In this document: piece after piece, positions 52,583 through 60,862 of the stretch
Layout of the letters: the number at the start of each line of letters is the position of its first letter
How positions within the stretch are numbered: the stretch's first letter is position 1
Source: Lujinxingia vulgaris
GTDB taxonomy: Bacteria > Myxococcota_A > Bradymonadia > Bradymonadales > Bradymonadaceae
Assembly: GCF_007997005.1 (NCBI RefSeq)
Contig: NZ_VOSL01000011.1
Coordinates: 1-64,000 of the forward strand
DNA: 64,000 nucleotides
Direction of reading: 5' to 3'
The notes under the pieces: generated by a model
The model's input: only the letters and a program-made list of their open reading frames with translations
Databases searched by the model: none
What the model was told of the DNA's origin: nothing
Translations under genes and position numbers: made by a program

Positions 52583-55500
52583 ATGGGACGCACCCAGCGC
52601 CTGGCTCAACCCGAGTCGTTTGCCAAATATCAGCTCGTCGCTCGCCTCGCTCACGGGCGCATGGGCGACGTCTACAAGGCCAAAAGTCACGGCGTCGAAG
52701 GCTTTGAGAAGATCCTCTGCGTCAAGGTGATTCACCCGGGGCTGGCCGCGGTGCCCAACTTCGTCGACGTGATCATCGACGAGGCCAAGCGCGCTGTGGC
52801 GTTGAGTCACGCCAACATCGCTCAGGTCCTGGACCTGGGTCACGAGGAGGGCCGCCAGCAGTTCTATGTCGCCATGGAGTACATCAACGGCATGGACCTG
52901 GCCCGCGCGCTTAACCTGGCGCGGACCACCGGGCAGCGCTGGAGCCAGGAGATGTCCGTCTTCATCGCCAGCGAGGTGGCCAAGGGCCTCGACTACGCCC
53001 ACCGCCGCAAAGACTTCAACTTCAACAACCTCAACATCCTGCATCGCTCAATGCGCCCCGAGAACGTGATGCTCTCCTACGACGGGGAGGTTAAAATCAC
53101 CGACTTCGGCCTCTCCCGCGCCCTCGACCTGGTGGAGGCGCTCGACGACAACGACGTGCGCCAGCGCGTGCTCTACGCCGCGCCCGAGGCGGTGCGCAAA
53201 GAGGCCTACACCCGCCAGAGCGACATCTTCAGCCTGGGGCTCATCCTCTACGAGATGCTCACCGGCGCCCACCCCTACGGGCACCCCGACATCGCCGAAG
53301 TTCAGCGCCGAGCGGCCCTCGGCGAGGTCGCCCCGATCGCGGAGCGGGTGGAGATCCCCCGTCAGCTTCAGCAGCTCATCGAGTCGATGCTCGTGCCCGA
53401 CCCGGCCGGTCGCGCGGCCAGCGCCGGGCAGCTCTACGAGGAGCTCATCGGCTACCTCTTTGGCAACAACCTTCAGGCCGACAACCGTCTCCTCTCTCTG
53501 ACCATGCAGGAACTTCGCCGCAGGGAGCCGCAGAGCGAGCAGGCCGAGGTCATCGAAGAAGTGGGGCTTGAAGAGATCAGCGTGCACGAGCTGGAGTCGG
53601 CCTTCGCGCGCGGGGGGGCCTTTCACGACGAGAGCACCGCCGATCCGCGTCAGGGCGGCGCCCTCCCCTCCAGCCGGCTCGGCGCGCGCGAGGAGCCCGC
53701 CGGCGCGCGACTTCCCGGCGCGCTGGAGACGCTCTTCCGCTCGGCGCAGGGCGGTCGCGGCAAAGCCGCGTTGCTCTCGGGCGGTCTGGGCCGCGGCGCC
53801 CAGCACCTCCTGGATCGTCTGCGCGTGGCCACCTCCAGGCGCGACACCAGCCGCGCAGCGCTGATGCTGGTGGGCGCCGACGATCGCCTTCGCCCCTTCG
53901 GCGCGATCAGCGAGATGATGCTCGACGCGCTCGTCGGAGCCCCATCCCCTCACGGCGTCGACCGTCGCCGCCAGGCGCTCAAGCTGCTGGCCAACGCCGG
54001 CGTCTCTTCTCCGGCCCTGGCCACCCTCAAGCGCCTCTGGCAGCTCAGCGAGGGGCTCGACTTCGGCTGGGAGACGCGCCGCGGCCATCTGGTGGAGGTG
54101 CTTCGCGCATTCGTCAACCTGCAGGCCGGCGAAGGCATACTGGTCTGGCTCATCGATCAGGTCGAAGATCTGGACCACGCCTCACTCGACGTGTTGCGCG
54201 ACGCGGTGGCCTCGATCGGTAAGTGGCCCTTGCTGCTGATTATGGGCACAGGAGCGGACGACGCGATGCGAAGTCATTTTGACGCGGGCCACCCCGAAGA
54301 TCTGGAAGCGGTGCGCGTGCGTGGTATCGGACCGCTCTCGCCGGAGGAGGTCAGCCAGGCAAACCAGCAGGCCGATGCGGTGATGACCGTGCTGGCGTTG
54401 GCCGAGCGGCCGCTGCCCACCGAAGATCTCGGCGCGCTCACCGGCCTCTCTGGCGAGGCGGTGGCGCAGGCCGCGGCGTCGCTCTCGGAGCTGGGGGCGC
54501 TTCGTCAGCCGCAGTCAGGCGTCGTGCATCTGGCCGTGCCCAACTGGCTGACGTGGCGGCTGGCCGAGCGCGGCGACAGCGGCGTCAACCGCTACGCCGC
54601 GACCCTGGCGCGCTACCTCTCCCTGCGCAGCGCCCCTGGCGAGCGCGGGGGGCTGACGCCTACGCTGATTCGCCTCTATGCGTACGCTCATGACCGCCGC
54701 GCCCTCCTGGACCTGGCCACGCGCTTTGGTGACTGGCTGCAGGCCCACGCCTGGCAGCGCACCGCCCTGGAGTATTACCGGCACCTGGCGAGCCTGCTCG
54801 GCGCCCACGCCCTGGGCGTGCCTCAGCGACGTGTCGACCTTCTCTTGCAGGCCGCCGAGATCGCGCTGGAGATGGCACTGATCGAAGAGTGCCGCGAGGT
54901 GCTCGATCCCCTCAGCGCGCTGACCGAAGCCACACGCTACGAGAGCGGCTTTGTCCGCAGCCAGCTTCTTCTGGGCCAGCTTGCCATGCAGCAGGACGAC
55001 CTCGACGAGGCCCGCGCCCACTTCAACCGCGCATGGCGAAGCGCCACCGCCATGGAGCACCCCGAGCTTCTGGCGCGCGCCTCCCTGGCGCTGGCCGGCT
55101 GGTACGAGCGCTTCGGCGACCCGAGCGCGGCGCTCAACCACATCGACAGCGCCGTCAACCTCACCGGCCGATGGGGCGCAAAGCGTATGCAACCTCGGCC
55201 CCGCGCCGCCCTGCTTCAACGCAGCGCCCAGATGTGGGGTGAGCGCGGCATGGGCCGGCGCGCGCTGCGCCCCCTCAACGCGCTCGATGAGCTGGCGCGG
55301 GCGCACACCCTGCCCTCCATCCAGTGCCGCGCGCTGATCGCCCGCGGACGTCTGGCCGGCTTCCAGGGTCAGGTCGAGCGCGCCCGTCAGGGGCTTGATG
55401 AAGCGCTGGCGCTGGCGACCTCCCACGGCCTCAACGCTCTGGCCATCGAGGTGCGGCGCATGCGCACCTCGGTGGAGCTTCATACCGGCGACTTCGCCGC

Positions 55501-55810
55501 CGCTATCCACTGGGCGGACGACGCGGCTGCCCAGGCCGCTCGCCACGACGATCGCTACAGCGAACAGCGCGCCCGCGATCTTCGCGCGCTGGCCGCCTGC
55601 CACCTCAACGAGGGGGCCGACTCGGCGCTGGAGCATCTTCGCCAGAGCCTGCGGCGCGCCACCGAGCGTGGTGTTCCCAAAGATGTCTACCGCGGCCACG
55701 ACTTCCTGGCGCGCGCCCTGCGCGCGCTCGGTCGCACCGACGAGGCCAGCCACCATCAGGAACACGCCCGACAGCTCTCCCGGGCCATGCGTGTGGGTCG
55801 CGCCGCCTGA
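52583..55810 (+). CDS. Kinase-STAND-TPR fusion with degenerate kinase and ATPase motifs (PknK-like layout)
   Basis: Product of 1075 residues, ATG 52583 after TCGAGG. Residues 16-290 are a Hanks-type kinase domain: Lys48 (LCVKVI), Glu68, DFG as TDFGLSRA at about 173, YAAPEAV, and SDIFSLGLILYEMLTGAHPYG. The catalytic loop reads HRSMRPEN, so the HRD Asp is Ser156 and the loop Lys is Arg158. The Gly-rich loop is AHGRMG. Residues ~385-700 resemble an AAA/STAND module, with IDQVEDLDHASLDVL for Walker B, but the P-loop position reads GGLGRGAQ (residues 400-407) and lacks the GK[ST]. Residues ~700-1060 are TPR-like helices. The layout matches PknK-type kinase-AAA_16-TPR proteins, here probably a catalytically silent scaffold. 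No membrane helix is visible. Confidence 0.88.
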   Translation: MGRTQRLAQPESFAKYQLVARLAHGRMGDVYKAKSHGVEGFEKILCVKVIHPGLAAVPNFVDVIIDEAKRAVALSHANIAQVLDLGHEEGRQQFYVAMEYINGMDLARALNLARTTGQRWSQEMSVFIASEVAKGLDYAHRRKDFNFNNLNILHRSMRPENVMLSYDGEVKITDFGLSRALDLVEALDDNDVRQRVLYAAPEAVRKEAYTRQSDIFSLGLILYEMLTGAHPYGHPDIAEVQRRAALGEVAPIAERVEIPRQLQQLIESMLVPDPAGRAASAGQLYEELIGYLFGNNLQADNRLLSLTMQELRRREPQSEQAEVIEEVGLEEISVHELESAFARGGAFHDESTADPRQGGALPSSRLGAREEPAGARLPGALETLFRSAQGGRGKAALLSGGLGRGAQHLLDRLRVATSRRDTSRAALMLVGADDRLRPFGAISEMMLDALVGAPSPHGVDRRRQALKLLANAGVSSPALATLKRLWQLSEGLDFGWETRRGHLVEVLRAFVNLQAGEGILVWLIDQVEDLDHASLDVLRDAVASIGKWPLLLIMGTGADDAMRSHFDAGHPEDLEAVRVRGIGPLSPEEVSQANQQADAVMTVLALAERPLPTEDLGALTGLSGEAVAQAAASLSELGALRQPQSGVVHLAVPNWLTWRLAERGDSGVNRYAATLARYLSLRSAPGERGGLTPTLIRLYAYAHDRRALLDLATRFGDWLQAHAWQRTALEYYRHLASLLGAHALGVPQRRVDLLLQAAEIALEMALIEECREVLDPLSALTEATRYESGFVRSQLLLGQLAMQQDDLDEARAHFNRAWRSATAMEHPELLARASLALAGWYERFGDPSAALNHIDSAVNLTGRWGAKRMQPRPRAALLQRSAQMWGERGMGRRALRPLNALDELARAHTLPSIQCRALIARGRLAGFQGQVERARQGLDEALALATSHGLNALAIEVRRMRTSVELHTGDFAAAIHWADDAAAQAARHDDRYSEQRARDLRALAACHLNEGADSALEHLRQSLRRATERGVPKDVYRGHDFLARALRALGRTDEASHHQEHARQLSRAMRVGRAA

Positions 55811-55847
55811 GCGCACCTCCACACGCGTCCATCCTCTCTTCAAACAT

Positions 55848-55882
55848 AAAAGGCCGACGCCCTGCCCGGACGTCGGCCTTTT
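55848..55882 (+). terminator. Bidirectional terminator between the kinase-STAND and LolC/E-like genes
   Basis: Perfect 12-bp stem AAAAGGCCGACG/CGTCGGCCTTTT with an 11-base loop. A-run and T-run at the ends suit both converging genes (ends at 55810 and 55923). Confidence 0.85.
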
Positions 55883-55922
55883 GCGTGTGCGCGACGAAGC
55901 GCCGCGCGCTGCGCCCTTTCGT

Positions 55923-57182
55923 TTAGTCGTAACGTAACCCATCGACCGGGTTCAGCCGCGAGGCCCACCACGACGGCCCGATGGTCGCCACCAGGCTGAT
56001 GATCATCGCCACCAGCCCGACGGCCAGAAACTCCCAGGCCACAATACGCACCGGCAAATGATCGATCATATAGATCGACGGATCCAGCCCGAAGCTGGTG
56101 TGTTTAATGCCCAGGCACACCGCCAGCCCGCCCACAAGACCGCTGACCGTGCCCACAAAACCGACCACCGCGCCCTGAAAGATAAAGGTCTTCATCACCC
56201 CCCAGTTCGTCGCCCCCATCGACTTGAGGATCGCGATGTCTTTGTTCTTCTCGAGCACGATCATAATGAGGATGCAGACGATGTTAAAACTGGCCACCAG
56301 CACGATGAAGCAGAAGAGCACCGCCAGCACCAGACGCTGCAGCCCCAGGCTTGTAAAGAGGTTATGGTTGAGCTGACGCCAGTCCATCACCCGAAAACGC
56401 CCCTCCGGCAGGTCGCGTCGCAGCTGATCAGCGAGCGCCCCCACCGCAAAAACATCCTCCACCCGCACGTCCACCCCGGTGACCGTGTCGCCCTGATTAA
56501 AGAAGTCCTGAAGCGCCTGATAATCGACCATCACCATGCGGTCGTCGTACTGATGAAACCCGCTGCGGTAGATCCCGGCGACCTCGAACTGCCGGCTCGA
56601 TGGCGAGCTTCCTTTGGAGCTCCAGCGTCCCGGGTCCAGGCTCTCCAGCGGGCTGGTCACCTGCACCAGATCACCCTTCCCCGCGCCGAGGCGCTCCGCG
56701 AGCGATTGCCCCAGCAAGATCTTCGGCTGCGCGACCTGCCCGTCGGGCGGAAAACGCTCAAACTCAAGCTCGGCCACCGCCCCCTCATCCAGGGTGTATT
56801 TGGGAATGTCGCTGACCGACTCGGCCGTCTCCGGCTCAATGCCCTTGATCAGGATGCCCGCGCTGACGTTTCCGTGGGTGGCGATCATCTCGTGCAGCAC
56901 AAAGGGGCTTGTCGCGGTGACGCCCTCCATCTGCTCGATATCGTCCTGGATCTCGCGGTAGTCGCGAAAATCCACGCCATACTTAATCACCAGCAGGTGA
57001 CTGTTGACACCAAGCACCCGCTCGCGAAACGCCTCCTCAAACCCACCGGTGACGGCCACCACGCTGGTCAGCGCGGTGACGCCCAGAAAGACGCCCAGGA
57101 TCGCGATGATCGTGATCGTCGACAGAAAAGAGGTTCGCTTTGAGCGCAGGTGGCGCCAGGCGATAAAACGTTCGTAAGACAT
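55923..57182 (-). CDS. LolC/LolE-type lipoprotein-releasing ABC permease
   Basis: Product of 419 residues, typical of LolC/LolE. The N-terminal block is diagnostic: MSYERFIAWRHLRSKRTSFLSTITIIAILGVFLGVTALTSVVAVTGGFEEAFRERVLGVNSHLLV. A periplasmic MacB-PCD-like domain covers about residues 60-270 (ILIKGIEPETAESV, DLVQVTSPLES, VAGIYRSGFHQYDD). Three further helices follow: LGLQRLVLAVLFCFIVLVASFNIVCILIMIV, GAVVGFVGTVSGLVGGLAVCLGI and IVAWEFLAVGLVAMIISLVATIGPSWWASRLNPVDGLRYD. LolCDE extracts lipoproteins from the inner membrane for transfer to LolA. No LolD ATPase is encoded next to it. In species with a single permease a homodimer (LolF-like) is possible. Confidence 0.93.
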   Translation of the reverse strand: MSYERFIAWRHLRSKRTSFLSTITIIAILGVFLGVTALTSVVAVTGGFEEAFRERVLGVNSHLLVIKYGVDFRDYREIQDDIEQMEGVTATSPFVLHEMIATHGNVSAGILIKGIEPETAESVSDIPKYTLDEGAVAELEFERFPPDGQVAQPKILLGQSLAERLGAGKGDLVQVTSPLESLDPGRWSSKGSSPSSRQFEVAGIYRSGFHQYDDRMVMVDYQALQDFFNQGDTVTGVDVRVEDVFAVGALADQLRRDLPEGRFRVMDWRQLNHNLFTSLGLQRLVLAVLFCFIVLVASFNIVCILIMIVLEKNKDIAILKSMGATNWGVMKTFIFQGAVVGFVGTVSGLVGGLAVCLGIKHTSFGLDPSIYMIDHLPVRIVAWEFLAVGLVAMIISLVATIGPSWWASRLNPVDGLRYD

Positions 57183-57526
57183 GGGGGCCCATCAAAAGAC
57201 GTTGGTCCATCATGGCGAGCAGCACGTCGCGATGGAGCATGCTCGCTCGCGCCTTCGCACCGTCGACGCTTGTGCCGCGCTGCACGCGGCGCTCTCGATG
57301 CCGCAGATGAGCGCAGCGTTCAGGGTAGCTCAAGGCGGCATAAAGCGCGCGTACGATACCCGGCCACCACTACCCCGACCCGGCAGCGCTGACAACCGGC
57401 CCGGCGCGACGCCTCATTCCCACACGACGCTTGCGCGCCGGGGTGCGCGTTATGATAGAAACCCGCTAAACTTTTTGTTAACTTCGCGCCGCACTTGCGC
57501 AAACAACGATCTTTATGGAGTTCCCC
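57183..57526. other. 344-bp divergent intergenic region between the LolC/E-like and lipoprotein genes
   Basis: It contains the ribosome site GGAG (57518-57521) of the lipoprotein gene and a -10-like TATGAT at 57451-57456 without a good -35. A/T-rich CTTTTTGTTAACTT lies at about 57471-57484. No RNA gene, repeat or terminator is seen. Confidence 0.3.
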
Positions 57527-59257
57527 ATGCCCGCCTCGATTCGACACTTCTGTTTGCTGGCTCTTGCCGCGCTGGCCTTTTCGGCCGGTTGCGCAAGCAA
57601 TGAGCGCCCCGCCTGCGGCACCTCCGACGACTGCCCCGATGAGGGTCAAGTCTGCCGCGAAGGTGCATGCACCGTGGTCAGTCAACCCACCTGCAGCGGC
57701 GACAGCGACTGCGACCCGGGCTTTGTCTGCGTCGCCTCCATCTGCGAGCGCACCTCCGTCGACCCGGACGCTGGCGAGCCTGACGCCGACACCACCCCCG
57801 ACGTCAACATCCCCGATGCCGACACCGAGCCGGACACCGAAGAGCCCGACACCGACCAACCGCGCGTCACGCGCGTGATCCCCGTCGACGGCGCCCGCCA
57901 GGTGCCCCTGGACACCGACATCCAGGTCACCTTTAGCAAAGAGATTGACGCGTTTCGCACGCTCAACATCCAGTCCTTCTTCATCTCCGACCCCGACGGC
58001 ATTGCCAGCACGCACGGCAACATCGAGGTCGACATTGAGTATCAGGAAGACGAGCGCATCGCCGTGCTCACCCCGCGCCAGCCGCTGCGCCCGGCCACCC
58101 AGTACACGGTCATCGTGACCACCGGTGTTCAGGACAACGCCCAGCCGGCCAACCCCCTCTTCCAGCGCTTTGAGTCGACCTTTGTGACCGACTCCACCGA
58201 ACCGGCCGACCTCCAGGAGATCGCCGCGACCTACGCACCGGTCATCTACCAGGATACTCGCCTGGTCGAAGGCAGCGAGATCAACATCGACGTCCCCACG
58301 ACGATCGACTTCGACGGCGACTTCGACGCGTCCAACAACCTGGCCAACGCGCGTCGCTCGACCACGCGTACTTCCGCCGCCGTCTACTACTCGGTGACCG
58401 AGACCGAGTCGCACAACTTCATCCACTACACGCTCTACTACCCCTCTCGCCGCACGCTCAACGCCGGCGACTTCCTGTACGCCGAGCACGACTTCACTGA
58501 CATCGTGGTCGCCGTCAACCGCGCCAGCGGTGAGGTGGAACTGGTCGAAGGCACCCGCGTCGAAGGCGCCCACTCCAACGAGCCCTACCTGACCTACAAG
58601 CCCAACAGCTCCTCGGTCTCCGGCCGCGGCTCCAACGACTTCTTGACCTTCCCGGCCAGCGCCCTGGAAGACGGCGCGCGCTACCCCCTCTTCGTGCCCA
58701 GCGGCGTGCACGCAGGATGCAACTGGGTGAAGCGCTCCGACGGCATCACCAACACCCAGTGCCCCTACAACGATGAGTCTTTCAACAGCAGCAGCGACGA
58801 CGCCGGCTTTGTGCTTCGCCCGGGCGACCAGGGCCAGACCTACGACGACGCCACCGAAAACCCGGAGACGGGTCTGCGCGAGATCACCTATGAGCTCGTG
58901 CCCTTCGTCGACGCCATCTGGTCGCGCCGTGCCGACTTCAGCTGCGGCATCTTCGACGGCGTGGGCTTCTCCTACGCCCCCGAAGACGTCCCCGACTACG
59001 AGCGCCTGGTGGGAAGCACCCCCAACAGCCCGCTCTACCTGCCGACCTCGCTGTGCAGCGAGAGCGCAAACAGCAATGGCAAGACGCCTTTTGCCTGGTA
59101 CAAGTTTGGCACCAACACCGGCGGCGCCTGGTTCCTGGACCCGGCCATCGCCCTGAGCACCCGCTACGACTTCGGCGAGTCTTTCAGCCGTGAGTATTGC
59201 TACAACCGCTTCTTTGACGTGGACCGCCGTGACGATCCGGCGTGCGCCGCGGAGTGA
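57527..59257 (+). CDS. Cysteine-rich lipoprotein with Ig-like (Big_5) domain
   Basis: Product of 576 residues. ATG 57527 is preferred over ATG 57515 because GGAG then stands at correct distance. Lipoprotein signal FCLLALAALAFSAGC. Residues 30-75 have two short Cys-rich repeats, ACGTSDDCPDEGQVCREGACT and TCSGDSDCDPGFVCVASICE, of the kind common in myxobacterial surface proteins. Next comes an Asp/Pro/Thr-rich spacer (about 40 residues). A Big_5/Ig-like domain starts RVTRVIPVDGARQVPLDTDIQVTFSKEID and ends near FESTFVTD. The C-terminal 370 residues (EIAATYAPVIYQDTRLVE; HNFIHYTLYYPSRR; HDFTDIVVAVNRASG) are unrecognised, with several cysteines. It is probably exposed on the cell surface. A small lipoprotein gene follows. 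Confidence 0.82.
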   Translation: MPASIRHFCLLALAALAFSAGCASNERPACGTSDDCPDEGQVCREGACTVVSQPTCSGDSDCDPGFVCVASICERTSVDPDAGEPDADTTPDVNIPDADTEPDTEEPDTDQPRVTRVIPVDGARQVPLDTDIQVTFSKEIDAFRTLNIQSFFISDPDGIASTHGNIEVDIEYQEDERIAVLTPRQPLRPATQYTVIVTTGVQDNAQPANPLFQRFESTFVTDSTEPADLQEIAATYAPVIYQDTRLVEGSEINIDVPTTIDFDGDFDASNNLANARRSTTRTSAAVYYSVTETESHNFIHYTLYYPSRRTLNAGDFLYAEHDFTDIVVAVNRASGEVELVEGTRVEGAHSNEPYLTYKPNSSSVSGRGSNDFLTFPASALEDGARYPLFVPSGVHAGCNWVKRSDGITNTQCPYNDESFNSSSDDAGFVLRPGDQGQTYDDATENPETGLREITYELVPFVDAIWSRRADFSCGIFDGVGFSYAPEDVPDYERLVGSTPNSPLYLPTSLCSESANSNGKTPFAWYKFGTNTGGAWFLDPAIALSTRYDFGESFSREYCYNRFFDVDRRDDPACAAE

Positions 59258-59262
59258 GACTG

Positions 59263-59553
59263 ATGATGACGCGACTCGCCCCACCCCTTCGCCTTCTGAC
59301 GCTGAGTGCGCTGACCCTGGCGCTGCTCAGCACAGGCTGCCGCTCCACCCCCGAGGCCAGCAACGCGCGCAGCGGGGAGCGCCGGGTGCTTCAGACCGGC
59401 TCCACCATGGAGAAGCCTTCCGCCGAGGAGCTGGAGGGCAACCCCTGCGGCAACCCGGACTGGGCGAAGTTGCCCCCGGAGGTCGGCCAGCTCTCGGAGA
59501 CCGACGCTACCGGCGACGACACCTCCGGGGAGCCGGAGGACGAGGCGCGTTGA
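59263..59553 (+). CDS. Small lipoprotein of unknown function
   Basis: Product of 96 residues from ATG 59263 (a second ATG follows at once); GCGGAG lies ten bases upstream, at the end of the previous gene. Lipoprotein signal LLTLSALTLALLSTGC. The mature part is short, polar and probably disordered, with two cysteines (NPCGNPDWAKLPPEV plus the lipid Cys). Only five bases separate it from the previous stop, so the two lipoproteins are co-expressed. An intrinsic terminator follows. Confidence 0.72.
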   Translation: MMTRLAPPLRLLTLSALTLALLSTGCRSTPEASNARSGERRVLQTGSTMEKPSAEELEGNPCGNPDWAKLPPEVGQLSETDATGDDTSGEPEDEAR

Positions 59554-59579
59554 GCCCATCGCTCACGCTGTGTTAGCTC

Positions 59580-59612
59580 AAGCGGGCCGCCATCCAGGGC
59601 GGCCCGCTTTTT
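59580..59612 (+). terminator. Intrinsic terminator of the lipoprotein pair
   Basis: Perfect 12-bp stem AAGCGGGCCGCC/GGCGGCCCGCTT with loop ATCCAG, then TTTTT. It ends 27 bases before the moeA start. Confidence 0.9.
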
Positions 59613-59638
59613 CGTTTCCCCCGCCCGAACGAACACCT

Positions 59639-60856
59639 ATGAGCCAGTTTATCTCCGTCGAAGACGCCCTCGACCACATCCTCAACGCCGCGCCCAACCC
59701 GGGCATCGAGCGGGTCAGCCTGCCCGAAGCCGCTGGCCGCTACCTGGCGAAGGTGATCAACGCCCCGGCCGACGTCCCGGCCTTCGACAACTCGGCGATG
59801 GACGGCGTGGTGGTCCGCCGCGACGACCTGGCCAACCTCCCCGTCACCTTGCCCATCGTGGGCGAATCGGCCGCCGGCCACCCGGCCCACCGGGAGCTGC
59901 GCGATGGCGAGGCGATGCGCATCTCCACCGGCGCGCGCATCCCAGACAGCGCGGACCAGGTGGTCCCCCGCGAGCTCTGCGACTTCGGCGACGACGAGGT
60001 CAAAATTCTCGAGCGCCCCGACCACGACCACATCCGCCGCTGCGGCGAGTATCTGGCGAAGGGGCGGCCCGCGCTCTTTCCGGGGCAACGCCTGGACGCC
60101 GCGGCGATTGGACTTCTGGCCAGCTTCAACATCGCCGCCCCCTCGGTGATGCGCCGGCCCACCGTCGCGATCGTGGCCACCGGCGATGAGCTCGTCGAAG
60201 TCGGCGCCCAGCCCGGCCCCGGTCAAATCATCAACTCCAACGCCTACATGATCGAGGCGCTGGTGCGCAGCTGCGGCGCGACCCCGCGCGTCTTCCCCAT
60301 CACCGCCGACAGCTACGAAGCGGTCTCGGAGACCTTCGCCCGGGCCAGCGCCACAAGCGACCTCGTCATCAGCATCGGCGGCGTCTCGGTCGGAGAGCAC
60401 GACCACGTGCGCCGGGTGCTCGACGAGGTGAGCCAGGGCATGACCTTCTGGAAGATCCGCATGAAGCCGGGCAAGCCCCTGGCCTTTGGCACCACCGAGC
60501 GCGGCGTGGCGCTGGTGGGACTTCCGGGGAACCCGGCATCGAGCTTCGTCGGTTTTCAGCTCTTTGTCCGACCGCTGCTGGCCTGCGCCCAGGGGGTGCC
60601 CCGCGACCAGGCCAGCCTCCCGCGCGTGAACGCAGTGCTCGACGCCCCGGCAAAGGGTGCGGGCGGGCGCAGGGCTTACCTCGCCGGACAATGGTACGCC
60701 CAGCGTGGGGTCATTCGTTTCGCCCCCTTAAGCGACCAGAGCAGCGGAAACCCCGCCCTCTTCGCCGGCGCCAACGCCTTAGGCATCGTCGACGAAGGGG
60801 TGGGCGAGCTCAGCGCCGGCGCGAGCCTCCCGGTGCTCTTGCTACCTGGAGGCTAA
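59639..60856 (+). CDS. moeA: Molybdopterin molybdenumtransferase MoeA
   Basis: Product of 405 residues, normal for MoeA. ATG 59639 is chosen because MSQFISVEDALDHIL starts the family; the frame from 59570 runs through the terminator. The enzyme inserts molybdate into adenylylated molybdopterin to give the molybdenum cofactor. Motifs: PAFDNSAMDGVVVR, GESAAGHPAHREL, DGEAMRISTGARIPDSADQVVPRE (substrate loop), RPTVAIVATGDELVEVG, IINSNAYMIEALVRSCG, SDLVISIGGVSVGEHDHVRRVL, MKPGKPLAFG and LPGNPASSFVGFQLFVRPLL. The C-terminal domain IV follows. No other molybdenum genes are nearby. Confidence 0.96.
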   Translation: MSQFISVEDALDHILNAAPNPGIERVSLPEAAGRYLAKVINAPADVPAFDNSAMDGVVVRRDDLANLPVTLPIVGESAAGHPAHRELRDGEAMRISTGARIPDSADQVVPRELCDFGDDEVKILERPDHDHIRRCGEYLAKGRPALFPGQRLDAAAIGLLASFNIAAPSVMRRPTVAIVATGDELVEVGAQPGPGQIINSNAYMIEALVRSCGATPRVFPITADSYEAVSETFARASATSDLVISIGGVSVGEHDHVRRVLDEVSQGMTFWKIRMKPGKPLAFGTTERGVALVGLPGNPASSFVGFQLFVRPLLACAQGVPRDQASLPRVNAVLDAPAKGAGGRRAYLAGQWYAQRGVIRFAPLSDQSSGNPALFAGANALGIVDEGVGELSAGASLPVLLLPGG

Positions 60857-60862
60857 AGCGGC

